Shown: piece by piece, positions 1 through 8,624 of the stretch
Layout: every line of letters starts with the position of its first letter
Position numbering within the stretch: the first letter of the stretch is position 1
From: Candidatus Rokuibacteriota bacterium
GTDB lineage: Bacteria; Methylomirabilota; Methylomirabilia; Rokubacteriales; CSP1-6
DNA: 52,220 nucleotides
Direction of reading: 5' to 3'
Assembly: GCA_016209635.1 (NCBI GenBank)
Contig: JACQWC010000061.1
Coordinates: 1 to 52,220 of the forward strand
The notes under the pieces: generated by a model
Told to the model about the DNA's origin: nothing
The model's input: only the letters and a program-made list of their open reading frames with translations
Database searches by the model: none
Translations under genes and position numbers: made by a program

Positions 1-72
1 GCAGAACACCTCGAGGCAGCGCTCCCCGCCCCGCATCCCCGTCAGCCAGTCGTGGACGAGGGCGACCCGCAC
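1..72 (-). CDS. Glycosyltransferase, N-terminal fragment cut by window edge
   Basis: Only the first 24 codons lie in the window, read on the minus strand from a GTG at 72. They translate to VRVALVHDWLTGMRGGERCL and four more residues. The VALVHDWL...GGER pattern is the typical opening of GT4-type (GT-B fold) glycosyltransferases, where the glycine-rich turn sits near the acceptor and nucleotide cleft. The gene continues beyond base 1. It follows the preceding minus-strand glycosyltransferase by 45 bases, and a perfect TATAAT lies six bases before the GTG, so it may have its own promoter. Family assignment rests on this short stretch alone. Confidence 0.7.
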   Translation of the reverse strand, partial: MRVALVHDWLTGMRGGERCLEVFC

Positions 73-78
73 GCGGCG

Positions 79-84
79 ATTATA
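79..84 (-). promoter_or_regulatory. Candidate -10 box (TATAAT), leaderless arrangement
   Basis: A perfect TATAAT on the minus strand ends six bases before the GTG at 72. Such an AT-rich hexamer is rare in this GC-rich DNA. No convincing -35 box lies 16-18 bases further upstream. If used, transcription would begin at or next to the start codon. Confidence 0.4.
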
Positions 85-117
85 ACACCCGGGCCGGGGA
101 TCGACGGCGGCGCGGCC

Positions 118-1239
118 CTACCGGCGGTCGGCGGCGGCCAGACCCTCGAACAGGTCGAGGAGCGCGCCGGCCGTCCGTTCCCACGTGTACTGCTTGGCCT
201 GCACCGGTCCCGCCCGCGCGAGCCGCTCGCGAAGGTGCCCATCCTCGAGAACGGAGGCGAGCGCGGCCGTGAGCGCGGCCGGATCCTCGGGATCGAAGTA
301 GAGGGCGGCGTCGCCGCAGACCTCCTCGAGAGCGGGGATCCGGGAGACGAGGGCGGGCGTGGCGCACGCCATGGCCTCGAGGGGCGGCAGGCCGAATCCC
401 TCCGACAACGAGGGATGGACGAGCGCGCGGGCGCCGCGGTAGAGCCCGGCGAGGGCGGGAGCGCCGACGTAGCCGGCGAACCGTACCCGCGTCCCCACCC
501 CGGCGGCTTCGGCGTGCGCGCGGAGGCGGGGGTAGAAGCGGCGGTCCTTCCGGCCCACGATCGTCAGCGTGAGCCTGGAAGGTCCCGGAAGTCGCGCGAA
601 GGCGTCGATCAGGCGTTCGAGGTTCTTGTGCGGAAGGAGATTGCCGACCGCCAGGAGGTACGGTCCGTCGGCGACCCCGGCGCCCGACGGCGGCGCCGCA
701 CCCAACGACTTCCAGTCGAGGCCGTTGTGCACGACCGTCACCCGCGCTTCGGAGAGGTCCGGATAGTACCGACGCAGGTCGGCCGCCGTCGCCCCGGAGA
801 CGGCGACCACGTGCCCGGCGCGGCGGAGGAGGCGCGGCACCGCGTAGCGGTAGAACCGATACTGCTGGGGATAGGACGCGGGAAAGCGGAGCGGGATGCA
901 GTCGTGCATGACGATGATTTGGAGGACGGGTGATCGGAGGAGCGCCTCGGTGGGACCCGGTGCCAAGAGCACGTCCGGACGATCGCGCGGGATGCGGCGC
1001 TTGAGGGCGAGGTTCGTCCACGCGATCCACCGAAGATATCCGGGGAACCCCCGCCCCAGCTGAGCCCAGGCCGGCGCCGGCCGGACTTCGATGCGCGGTC
1101 CCGGGGAGACACCGGGAGCGGACGCGTACAGGAGAACATCGGCTCCCGCCGCGGCGAGCGCGCGGGAAACCTGCATCGTGTAGGTCCCGAGCCCGCTCGG
1201 CGTGCCGTCGAGGATGGCGCCGTTGACGGCGACTCTCAC
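118..1239 (-). CDS. GT4 family glycosyltransferase
   Basis: The 373-residue protein is a GT-B fold retaining glycosyltransferase, probably cytoplasmic, adding a sugar from a nucleotide donor to a polysaccharide intermediate. The acceptor-side loop PSGLGTYT lies near residues 14-21. The donor-domain opening AVGNLLPHKN lies mid-protein, and the E-x7-E motif SEGFGLPPLEAMA near residues 278-290. The GTG start at 1239 is chosen because it follows the neighbour's TGA by one base and gives the canonical N-terminus VRVAVNGAILDG; the frame is open further upstream but has no family resemblance. It is strikingly similar in layout to the next gene (INATILDGRPSGLGVYT), so the two look like a tandem duplication. 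Donor and linkage cannot be read from sequence. Confidence 0.9.
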   Translation of the reverse strand: MRVAVNGAILDGTPSGLGTYTMQVSRALAAAGADVLLYASAPGVSPGPRIEVRPAPAWAQLGRGFPGYLRWIAWTNLALKRRIPRDRPDVLLAPGPTEALLRSPVLQIIVMHDCIPLRFPASYPQQYRFYRYAVPRLLRRAGHVVAVSGATAADLRRYYPDLSEARVTVVHNGLDWKSLGAAPPSGAGVADGPYLLAVGNLLPHKNLERLIDAFARLPGPSRLTLTIVGRKDRRFYPRLRAHAEAAGVGTRVRFAGYVGAPALAGLYRGARALVHPSLSEGFGLPPLEAMACATPALVSRIPALEEVCGDAALYFDPEDPAALTAALASVLEDGHLRERLARAGPVQAKQYTWERTAGALLDLFEGLAAADRR

Positions 1240-1240
1240 C

Positions 1241-2359
1241 TCATGCGGCGCCGGGGGTCCCCTCGAGAATGCGGAAGATGCGCTCGCCGGACGCGACCCA
1301 GGCGAAGTCGCTCGCGCGCCTGAGCCCCCACTCACGGAGCGACGCCTTGAGGTCCCGGTCACGGGCGACACGACCAAGCGCGGCCGCGAGACCGTCGACA
1401 TCGCCCGGCTCGACCCAGCACACCGCATCCGCCCCGACCTCCGGGAGCGCGCCGCCCCGCGCCGCGATCACCGGCGTACCGCAGGCCATCGCCTCCAGGA
1501 CGGTGAGGCCGAAGCCCTCGAAGAGGGAGGGCTGGACGTAGAGGTCGGCGCCGGCATAGAGGCTCGGCAGGTCCTGGTCCGGTACGTAGTCGAGCGACAC
1601 GACGCGCTCGCCGAGGCCGAGCCGCTCGATCTCCGCGCTCAGGCCAGGGTAGAAACGCGGGTCCTGGTGCCCCACGATGACGAGCTGATGGGGGATGCAC
1701 CCGCGCACCTGCGCGAAGGCCTGGATGAGCCCCTTGACGTTCTTGTGGGGCAGCAGGTTCCCGACGTACAGGATGTAGCGCTCGAGACCGTAGCGACGCG
1801 CCACGGGCGCCGGGTCGAGACCGGCGTGGAACCGTTCGGCTTCGTGGCTCGGCGGCACCACCTGTACCCGACCGTCGCCGATCCCGAAGAACGACGCCAG
1901 ATCCCGCCGCGTGCTCTCGGAATCGACGATGACGACCGCGCACCGCCGGAGGATACTCGGAAGCACCCGACTGAAGTACCACTGGAGCCGCGGAAAGTAC
2001 TCCCGAAACCGGAGCGGCAGGAGGTCGTGGACCACGCAGACCTGGGGCATCGGCGGAAGGAGCATACCCTCCGGGCATGGCGAAAAGACGACGCTCCGGC
2101 GCTCTCGCATCAGGCGCAGCGGGAACACCGTCTGCATCCAGACGAGTCGCGCCAGATGGCCGTAACGGCCGAGCGAGGGCCGGACCGCGGTGACGACGTT
2201 CCGTACGCCGCCGGCGTCCAGACCCGGTACCCCGTCGACCGAGGTGTAGGCGACCACGTCGCCGGCGCGAGCCGCGAGCTGCCGGACGATGTTGACGGTA
2301 TACACGCCCAGCCCGGACGGGCGCCCGTCGAGGATCGTCGCGTTGATGCCAAGCCGCAT
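1241..2359 (-). CDS. GT4 family glycosyltransferase
   Basis: The 372-residue GT-B glycosyltransferase starts at an ATG two bases after the stop of the methyltransferase gene upstream. N-terminal MRLGINATILDGRPSGLGVY matches the family, followed by YVGNLLPHKN at the start of the donor-binding half and FEGFGLTVLEAMACGTP near residue 280, which carries the E-x7-E glutamates. It is a close relative of the gene downstream and probably acts on the same glycan. Position at the end of the rmd-gmd-wzm-wzt operon suggests a role in the ABC-exported polymer. Sugar specificity is unknown. Confidence 0.9.
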   Translation of the reverse strand: MRLGINATILDGRPSGLGVYTVNIVRQLAARAGDVVAYTSVDGVPGLDAGGVRNVVTAVRPSLGRYGHLARLVWMQTVFPLRLMRERRSVVFSPCPEGMLLPPMPQVCVVHDLLPLRFREYFPRLQWYFSRVLPSILRRCAVVIVDSESTRRDLASFFGIGDGRVQVVPPSHEAERFHAGLDPAPVARRYGLERYILYVGNLLPHKNVKGLIQAFAQVRGCIPHQLVIVGHQDPRFYPGLSAEIERLGLGERVVSLDYVPDQDLPSLYAGADLYVQPSLFEGFGLTVLEAMACGTPVIAARGGALPEVGADAVCWVEPGDVDGLAAALGRVARDRDLKASLREWGLRRASDFAWVASGERIFRILEGTPGAA

Positions 2360-2361
2360 GG

Positions 2362-3621
2362 TCAGCGCTTGATGATCTCGATGGTCGGGAACGGGAAGAT
2401 CATACCAATTCCGCGGTCCAGCGCCTCCCTCTCCCTCTCGAGGAACTCCCCCTTGAAGTGCCAGGGCAGCACCAGATAGTAGTCGGGATTCATCGCTCGG
2501 GACTCGGCCTCGCTGATGATCGGGATATCCGTCCCCAGCGTCCGCGCGCCGTGCTTGCGCGGGTTCCGGTCGGCGGCGAAGTCGATAATCGAGTTGTCGA
2601 TGCCGCAGAACTGTAAGATCGTGTTGCCCTTCGTCGACGCGCCGTAGACGTGGATCCGCTTCCCCTGCCTCCGCAGCTCCTTGAGCAGCGCGCTCAGCTC
2701 GCGCTTGTGCGCGTCCACCCGCTCCTGGAAGTTCCTGTAGGGCTTGTCGCTGTCCAGCTCCATGTCGAACTCTTCCTTGCGCAGCGTTCGCAGGCTGTAG
2801 GCATCCTCGTGCTTCTTGAACGCGAAGTTGCCGGTGTGCGTCGCCTGGCACCGGATGCTACCGCCGTTGATGTCGTTCAGAGTCACCTTGACCATCTTCA
2901 TGTCACACTTCCGGAGGATGTACTCGAGCACGGCGAGGCTATAGTACTCCAAGTGCTCGTGACAGATCGTGTCGTAGGAGTTCATCTTGAGCATCGACGG
3001 CATGTAGGACATCTCGAACACCCACAGCCCCTCCGGCGCCAGGTGCTGCTTGATCTGCCGCACGAAGCCGACCGGGTCCTCGAGGTCGTAGAACATCGCG
3101 ATCGAGGTGATGATGTCGAACGGGTGTCCGGCGCTCTCCTTGACCAGCTCGGCTGATGGAAAGATGTCCTGGACGACCGTGACGTTCCCCTTGATGTCCT
3201 GGACCGCGTCCGATGGGTCGATTCCGAACTTCGTGAAGCCCTGCGGGTAGTACCCCAACAGGGTGCCGTCGTTACAGCCGATGTCGAGCACCCACGCGTC
3301 CCGTCTGTCGACGATCGCGGCGGCCTCCTCCGCGATCTCGCGCAGGTGGTCCCGCATGGTCCGGTTCGTTCCCGAGTGATACCAGTAGGACGAATAGAGG
3401 ATTTCGGGCGGCAGGGTGAGCGCGAGCTGGAGGAGCCCGCACGCGTTCTCGTCCCGCGTCGGATCGCACCGAACGAGCGACGTCGGGATCTTCCGCATCG
3501 GCGGCATCTCCTTGCCCGGCTTGACGAACGACCCCTGCAGGAACTGCTCGCCGAGGTCGATCACCTTCGTCAGCGCGGGTGACCCGCACGCGCGGCACGT
3601 CTTCCGATAGACAACATGCAT
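2362..3621 (-). CDS. SAM-dependent sugar C-methyltransferase (TylCIII/NovU type)
   Basis: The 419-residue protein has the three-part layout of sugar C-methyltransferases acting on nucleotide-linked keto-deoxysugars. The N-terminal zinc site is Cys9 and Cys12 (CRACGS) with Cys52 and Cys61. The SAM-binding domain carries DIGCNDG at 113-119. The C-terminal third is a Rossmann-like half containing HVYGASTKGNTILQF. Family members methylate C3 or C5 of dTDP or GDP 4-keto-6-deoxy sugars. Here the nearby Gmd product, GDP-4-keto-6-deoxymannose, is a plausible substrate, giving a branched sugar or a terminal cap. It starts six bases after the three-domain glycosyltransferase and is probably cotranscribed. 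Substrate is inferred from context only. Confidence 0.85.
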   Translation of the reverse strand: MHVVYRKTCRACGSPALTKVIDLGEQFLQGSFVKPGKEMPPMRKIPTSLVRCDPTRDENACGLLQLALTLPPEILYSSYWYHSGTNRTMRDHLREIAEEAAAIVDRRDAWVLDIGCNDGTLLGYYPQGFTKFGIDPSDAVQDIKGNVTVVQDIFPSAELVKESAGHPFDIITSIAMFYDLEDPVGFVRQIKQHLAPEGLWVFEMSYMPSMLKMNSYDTICHEHLEYYSLAVLEYILRKCDMKMVKVTLNDINGGSIRCQATHTGNFAFKKHEDAYSLRTLRKEEFDMELDSDKPYRNFQERVDAHKRELSALLKELRRQGKRIHVYGASTKGNTILQFCGIDNSIIDFAADRNPRKHGARTLGTDIPIISEAESRAMNPDYYLVLPWHFKGEFLEREREALDRGIGMIFPFPTIEIIKR

Positions 3622-3627
3622 CGGTCG

Positions 3628-6600
3628 TCAGGCCTCCTCCGGCGCGCCGAACACCCGCGTCGCCGCGTCCCCATAGAATACCTCGGCGACCTGCCGGGCG
3701 GTGTCTCTCCACGAGGCGGGTCGGTAGGATGCCAGGAGGGCCACCCGTCCCTCCAGCTCCGCGGGGTTCAAGACGTATCCGAGGATCTTCTCGGCCAGCA
3801 TCGCGACGTCGCACGGGTCGAAGTAATCGGCGAATGCCTCGCCCGCCTCGGGGATCGCGCCCGCCCGCGCGGCCAGAGCGAACTTTCCGTGGCTGAACGA
3901 CTCGACCACCGGCAATCCGTACCCCTCGTCGAGCGACGCGTACACGCTGAACAGGCACCCCCGGTAGAGCCGGCTCAGCGTGGCGTCGTCCACCTTGTCG
4001 AAGTGGTGGATCCACAGGCTCTTCCGGATCAGCTCGAGCGTCGCCTCCGACATCGACCCGTCGACGGCGCCCACGAGCACGAGGTTCAGGTTCGCAACCT
4101 GTCTCCGCACCCGGGTGAACGCCTCGAGCAGCCGCTCGTGGTTCTTGCGCTTCTCGAGCGTGCTGACGCAGAGCACGTACGGGTGTTCGACCAGCCGGTC
4201 TGGGCCGACGGCTCGGCTCGCGCTCTCCGCGTCCGCAATCGGCGCCGTCCAGTCCGCGCCGAGCCGCAGGACGCGGATCCTCGGACCGTCGCCCGGGCGG
4301 GCGACGCCTCCGATCTCGACCAGCAGCTTCTCGATGTCCGCCATGACGTGGTTGCTGATCGTCAGCACGTTCACGCACACCGGCAGGAGCTGCGCGCACC
4401 AGGTCCGGAAGAGATCGATGGTGGTCCCCTCGGGATGGTGGGCGTAGAAGCTCCAGCGATGCCGGATGGGGATGAGGTCCGGGACCAGCACGGACAGCCG
4501 CACCCCCCGCGCCGCGAGTCCGAGCAGGTCGGCGAAGTAGGACTCCCCGAGCGGCCAGTTCGATCCGAGGACGAAGAGGTGGTCCCCCCCACCGATCTCC
4601 GCCGGCGGGCACGCGCCGAGCCACGTCGCGGGTGGAGGCAGGCGCTCCCGCCGCTTCAGGTGATCGAGCGAGACGACGCTGAATGTCCGCGAGCCGCCGT
4701 CCCACGCGACGAAGGTGAAGTGCCGCGCGCTCGGGTCCAGCTCGCGCAGACCGCTGGCGATCTCCCGCTCGACCCGCTGGAGGCCCGACCGCGCGTCGTT
4801 CAGGAACCCGAAGGTGAGATCGACGAAGACGCGGCTCGCCGCTCCGTCGCTCATGGCCGGCGCCGGGCGCCCGGGCTCGTAGAGCGCGCACACCTCGCCG
4901 AGCCTCGCCGCGATCCGCTCCGGCGAGATGTCCCTCGCGTACTCGAGGCCCCCGGCCGCGAGGGAGCGACGCAGTTCGTCGTCCCGGGAGAGGCGGAGCA
5001 GTCCCTCGGTCACCTCGCTGTTGCGGACCCGCAAGACCGCCGTCGCGGGGTACTCCCGGAAGGCGAAATCGTCCGTGACGACGGCCGGGACCCCCATGCC
5101 CAGCGCGTCGTTGAGCCCGGCCGACGGACCTCCCGTCGTCCAGTCGCGGAGGAAGACGGCGGCGTCGCTCAGCGCGACGCGCTCGAGCAAGACGTCCTCG
5201 TCGAGGAAGCCGCCCGAGACGAACGCTCGAATGCCGCTCTCCTCGACCAGCGCGTGGACCTCCGCCAGGAGGTCCGCCTCGAAGAAGTGGCCGAGCACCT
5301 GCACGTACACAGGAGGAGCGCCCTCGCGCTTCTCCAGCTCCACGCAGCTGGCCACGATCCGGTTCGTGAGCTTGGTGCGCGTCTGGAAACCGGTCGTCGT
5401 GACGACGAAAGCGTCCGCGGGGATCGCATACTTCCGTCGCAGCTCGGCCTTTCTCGCCGGTGAGATCGGACCCCGGTAGCGTGCGAAGAGCGGCACCACG
5501 TGCATCGGCCCTCTGGCCAGCCACTCGGGCGCGATGAGGGACTTCGCGTGCTCGCCGAGGAAGAGGGTGGCCCGACTGCTCTCGATGATCTGGGCGTCCA
5601 GCGGCATCTCGCTCGCGCGGCGGTCGGGCTCGCGCCGGCCGCGCGCGCCGCCGCCCGCCCCGGCCAGCCGCCGCAGGACCCTGGACGCGAGTCTCACGGC
5701 GGGCGGGGCCCCGGGGACCCGCGCGACCACGCCGAGGGCCCCACGCAGGCGAGTCGGCTGAGCCGGCTCGAGCAGCCGCTCGATCTTGGCGAGCCGCCAG
5801 CACCACCACCGGAACCTCGACGCCGGCCCCGGGGCGCCGGGCGAGACTCCCGCGCGCCGCGCGCGCCAGACGCCTTCGAGCCCCTTGACGAAGGAGTCGT
5901 GCAGCAGGACGACGCCCGGGATCGCGAAGAGGAGGTCGAGCAGGTCCAGGTGGAAGTGGCTGTTCCCGACGTGGTAGAAGACGAACGGGGGCTCGCCCTC
6001 GCTCATCTCCCGCACCGCGCCCGCCTCCGGCTCCACGAGCTTGAACGGACCGGTCTTCGGCGTCGGGACGAAGGTCGAGACCGTGTTCGGCACCAGCACG
6101 ATCTCGTACCGTCGACCCACCAGCGGGACCAGGTCCTCGGAGTAGAACGCGATCCCGGAGACGTCGGCCGGGAAGGGAGACGCCCAGAAGAGGCGGGGGC
6201 GCCGCCCCGCGTCGGCGGGATCGCGGCGCATGGTCCGGCACCGGCGGTCGACGGCCTCCTCGAAGTTCCGTCCGACCCGGGCCCACGTGAACAGCCGCGC
6301 CTGCCCGCGTGGCACCGTCTCGTCGAGCGGCCCCGCGTCGAGCCGCCGCGCCGTTCGGTCGAGCGCCGCGACGACCGAGGCGACCTCCGCGGGCTCCTCG
6401 ATGGGCTCGAGGAGGGCGGGTCCGGCGACCTCGGCCAGGCACGAGGAGCGCGGACTCACGATCCAGCGTCCGAACTGCATGGCCTCGACGACGGGCATCC
6501 CGAACCCCTCGTAGCTGCTCGAGAAGACGAACGCCTCGCTGTCCCGGTAGAGCGCGCCGAGCTGCCCCTCCGTCACCGCGGGCAGGACCAGGACGGCCCG

Positions 6601-7350
6601 GGCGCTCAGATCCCCGTACTTCGCCCGCATCCGGCGGGAGAAGCCCGTCTGCGCATCGTTCGAGACGATGAGGACCAGGCAGCGGGAGCGGGCCAGGGTG
6701 CTCCGCAGAAACGCCTCGATCAGCGCCTCCGGGTTCTTGCGGAACTCGTCCCCGCTGACGCTCAGCACGAACGGGCGCGGGATCTTCCACCGGTCCCGGG
6801 CGCTCCGTCGCTCCGGGACCAGCGGCTCGACACCGGTCGAGATCGTCGCCACGCTCTCCGCGCGCGCGTAGCCGAACCGCTGCGCATCCTCCGACGAGTG
6901 CTGGGAGATGCCGCACACGAGATCGGCCCGCGCGTACAGGTCGACGCAGCGATTGTGATAGCTGCGCCGGACCCGCGGGTCCCGGAGATAGACGTCGGGA
7001 AAGACCCAGGGGATCACGTCGTAGAAGATCGACGCGACCAGCGGGCGATCGGCGCCGCCCAGGTCCGACACGATGCGGTTCTGCTCCCAGTACGGCCCGC
7101 TGCAGTTGACCACCACGTCGACCCGCTGCGCGCCGACGATCCGCGAGAGCTCGCCCGGGGTCAGGCCGGGGCGCAGCTCGAGCGAGGGCACGTCCGCCGC
7201 CGGCGCCACCAGGTAGGAGCCCGACAGGCGCAGCCCGATCACCTCGTGCGAGGCGGCGAGCGCGCGCAGCAGGCCGTTCGTGTACCTGCCGATGCCCCGG
7301 TCGGCGGCGCCCTGGGTCTGGAGCGGCTGGAGATCGATCAGGATGCGCAC
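3628..7350 (-). CDS. Three-domain glycosyltransferase (GT4-GT4-GT4)
   Basis: The 1240-residue protein contains three GT-B modules. Module 1 (about 1-373) starts VRILIDLQPLQTQG, with an intact E-x7-E in YEGFGMPVVEAM. Module 2 (about 374-832) starts PRLFWASPFPADVSGIAFY, but its motif region reads TTGGPSAGLNDALGMG, lacking both expected glutamates. Module 3 (about 833-1240) has an intact EGYGLPVVE. The GTG start at 7350 overlaps the wzt end by 13 bases and gives the conserved N-terminus. Multi-domain transferases of this kind (for example E. coli WbdA) polymerise O-antigen repeats with several linkages, and the location right after wzm-wzt fits a polymerase for the exported chain. The middle module may be structural or bind acceptor. 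Linkages are unknown. Confidence 0.88.
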   Translation of the reverse strand: MRILIDLQPLQTQGAADRGIGRYTNGLLRALAASHEVIGLRLSGSYLVAPAADVPSLELRPGLTPGELSRIVGAQRVDVVVNCSGPYWEQNRIVSDLGGADRPLVASIFYDVIPWVFPDVYLRDPRVRRSYHNRCVDLYARADLVCGISQHSSEDAQRFGYARAESVATISTGVEPLVPERRSARDRWKIPRPFVLSVSGDEFRKNPEALIEAFLRSTLARSRCLVLIVSNDAQTGFSRRMRAKYGDLSARAVLVLPAVTEGQLGALYRDSEAFVFSSSYEGFGMPVVEAMQFGRWIVSPRSSCLAEVAGPALLEPIEEPAEVASVVAALDRTARRLDAGPLDETVPRGQARLFTWARVGRNFEEAVDRRCRTMRRDPADAGRRPRLFWASPFPADVSGIAFYSEDLVPLVGRRYEIVLVPNTVSTFVPTPKTGPFKLVEPEAGAVREMSEGEPPFVFYHVGNSHFHLDLLDLLFAIPGVVLLHDSFVKGLEGVWRARRAGVSPGAPGPASRFRWWCWRLAKIERLLEPAQPTRLRGALGVVARVPGAPPAVRLASRVLRRLAGAGGGARGRREPDRRASEMPLDAQIIESSRATLFLGEHAKSLIAPEWLARGPMHVVPLFARYRGPISPARKAELRRKYAIPADAFVVTTTGFQTRTKLTNRIVASCVELEKREGAPPVYVQVLGHFFEADLLAEVHALVEESGIRAFVSGGFLDEDVLLERVALSDAAVFLRDWTTGGPSAGLNDALGMGVPAVVTDDFAFREYPATAVLRVRNSEVTEGLLRLSRDDELRRSLAAGGLEYARDISPERIAARLGEVCALYEPGRPAPAMSDGAASRVFVDLTFGFLNDARSGLQRVEREIASGLRELDPSARHFTFVAWDGGSRTFSVVSLDHLKRRERLPPPATWLGACPPAEIGGGDHLFVLGSNWPLGESYFADLLGLAARGVRLSVLVPDLIPIRHRWSFYAHHPEGTTIDLFRTWCAQLLPVCVNVLTISNHVMADIEKLLVEIGGVARPGDGPRIRVLRLGADWTAPIADAESASRAVGPDRLVEHPYVLCVSTLEKRKNHERLLEAFTRVRRQVANLNLVLVGAVDGSMSEATLELIRKSLWIHHFDKVDDATLSRLYRGCLFSVYASLDEGYGLPVVESFSHGKFALAARAGAIPEAGEAFADYFDPCDVAMLAEKILGYVLNPAELEGRVALLASYRPASWRDTARQVAEVFYGDAATRVFGAPEEA

Positions 7351-8624
7351 GCCGACTCGTCCTGTCGACTCGTGCCTACGCCTGGTGCGATGTCCGCCCG
7401 GTGGGTCGTCGTCCGGATGCGGACGGGCAGCCACACCGTTCCGACGAAGACGGGGTGCGTGCCCGGCAGGACCTCAAAGCCGACCACGCGGTCCCACCAG
7501 TCGTAGTTGTCGAGCAGGTGGGTCGCGTAGCTGTGGACGGCGACCGTCAGCGTGTACGCGCCCGGTCCCAGGTTGAGTCCCACCTCCAGCTCGACCTCGA
7601 GCTCGTCGCCCGGCGCGAACTCGGCCTCAATGGGCGCCGTGTGGTACGTGTTCGTCCCGAAGACGTCGTTCCCGACGCGGTCGCGGATCAGGATCCCGAC
7701 CGTCGGCGACGAGACGGACGCGCTGAACTGCACGAGGCAACGGATGCGCGCCCGCTCGCCGACCGTGAACGCCCGGGTGGACCGGCCATCGGCGCCGAGC
7801 AGGTCGACCTCGGCGATGCGCGCCTGGAACGTCCCCGAGCGGGTCGTCCGGCCGGAAGCTGCCTCGGCCTGGAGGATCTCCTGGCTCGCCCCGCGCTTGG
7901 CGATCAGCGCGTTGTAGTAGTCGAGGACGTCGTCCGGGCGTCCGTCCTGGATCAGCCGCCCGCGGTCGAGGAGAAGGGCGCGGTCGCAGAGCGTCTTCAC
8001 CGCGGCAGCGTCGTGGGAGACGACGAGGATGGTCGTGCCGGCCGCCTTGAACTCCTTGATGCGCCTGACGCACTTGTGCTGGAAGTACGCGTCGCCGACC
8101 GAGAGCGTCTCGTCCACGATCAGCACGTCGGGCCGGACCGCGGTCGCCGCCGAGAACGCGAGCCGCACGGTCATGCCGGTCGAGTACGTGCGGATGGGCA
8201 GATCGATGTAGGGCCCGATCTCGGCGAACGCCTCAACCTCCGGCAAGAGGGCGGCCGCCTGGGCGGATGGCAGCCCCATGAGCTGCGCCGCCATCAAGAC
8301 GTTCTGGCGGCCCGGGAAGTCCGGGTGGAACCCGAGCCCCAGCTCGAGGAGGGCAGCGACCCGTCCGCCGACCCATACCTGCCCCTCGGTGGGCTGCGCC
8401 GTGCCCGTGAGGATCTTGAGCAGCGTGCTCTTGCCGGCCCCGTTCAGGCCGACGATGCCGACGGACTCGCCGGGGGCGACGGCAAAGCTGACGTGCCGCA
8501 GCGCCCAGAAGGTCTCGTGCCACGCGAACCGCCCCGCCGACAGCCACTCCCCCAGTCGGTGCCAGGGCCGGACGTAGCGCCGGTAGGCCTTCGCGACGTC
8601 GGTCACGACGATGGCCTGGCTCAA
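7338..8624 (-). CDS. wzt: ABC transporter ATPase for polysaccharide export, with carbohydrate-binding tail
   Basis: The 428-residue ATPase powers Wzm-mediated export of a lipid-linked polysaccharide across the inner membrane. Walker A is GLNGAGKST (59-67), signature YSTGM (147-151), Walker B LIVDE (168-172) and the switch histidine SHD (203-205). About 170 further residues (260-428) resemble the beta-sandwich C-terminal domain of Wzt proteins, which in E. coli O9a recognises the capped non-reducing end of the chain. The TTG start overlaps the wzm stop in a TTGA. The tail predicts that a terminal modification is needed for export, and several methyltransferases nearby could supply it. Confidence 0.92.
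   Translation of the reverse strand: MSQAIVVTDVAKAYRRYVRPWHRLGEWLSAGRFAWHETFWALRHVSFAVAPGESVGIVGLNGAGKSTLLKILTGTAQPTEGQVWVGGRVAALLELGLGFHPDFPGRQNVLMAAQLMGLPSAQAAALLPEVEAFAEIGPYIDLPIRTYSTGMTVRLAFSAATAVRPDVLIVDETLSVGDAYFQHKCVRRIKEFKAAGTTILVVSHDAAAVKTLCDRALLLDRGRLIQDGRPDDVLDYYNALIAKRGASQEILQAEAASGRTTRSGTFQARIAEVDLLGADGRSTRAFTVGERARIRCLVQFSASVSSPTVGILIRDRVGNDVFGTNTYHTAPIEAEFAPGDELEVELEVGLNLGPGAYTLTVAVHSYATHLLDNYDWWDRVVGFEVLPGTHPVFVGTVWLPVRIRTTTHRADIAPGVGTSRQDESACAS

Noticed and set aside
91-118. Possible terminator hairpin (GGGCCG/CGGCCC stem) after the first complete gene
   Set aside because: Six-base stem with a 16-base loop and no T tract; followed instead by a -10-like box.
118-2359. The two adjacent similar glycosyltransferases as one broken gene
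   Set aside because: Each has its own complete N-terminal and donor-binding halves and normal length, so they are tandem paralogues.
3616-7506. Two long plus-strand open frames (615 and 668 residues) over the methyltransferase/glycosyltransferase genes
   Set aside because: Arg/Glu/Asp/His-rich antisense frames with no motif; the minus strand carries recognisable families throughout.
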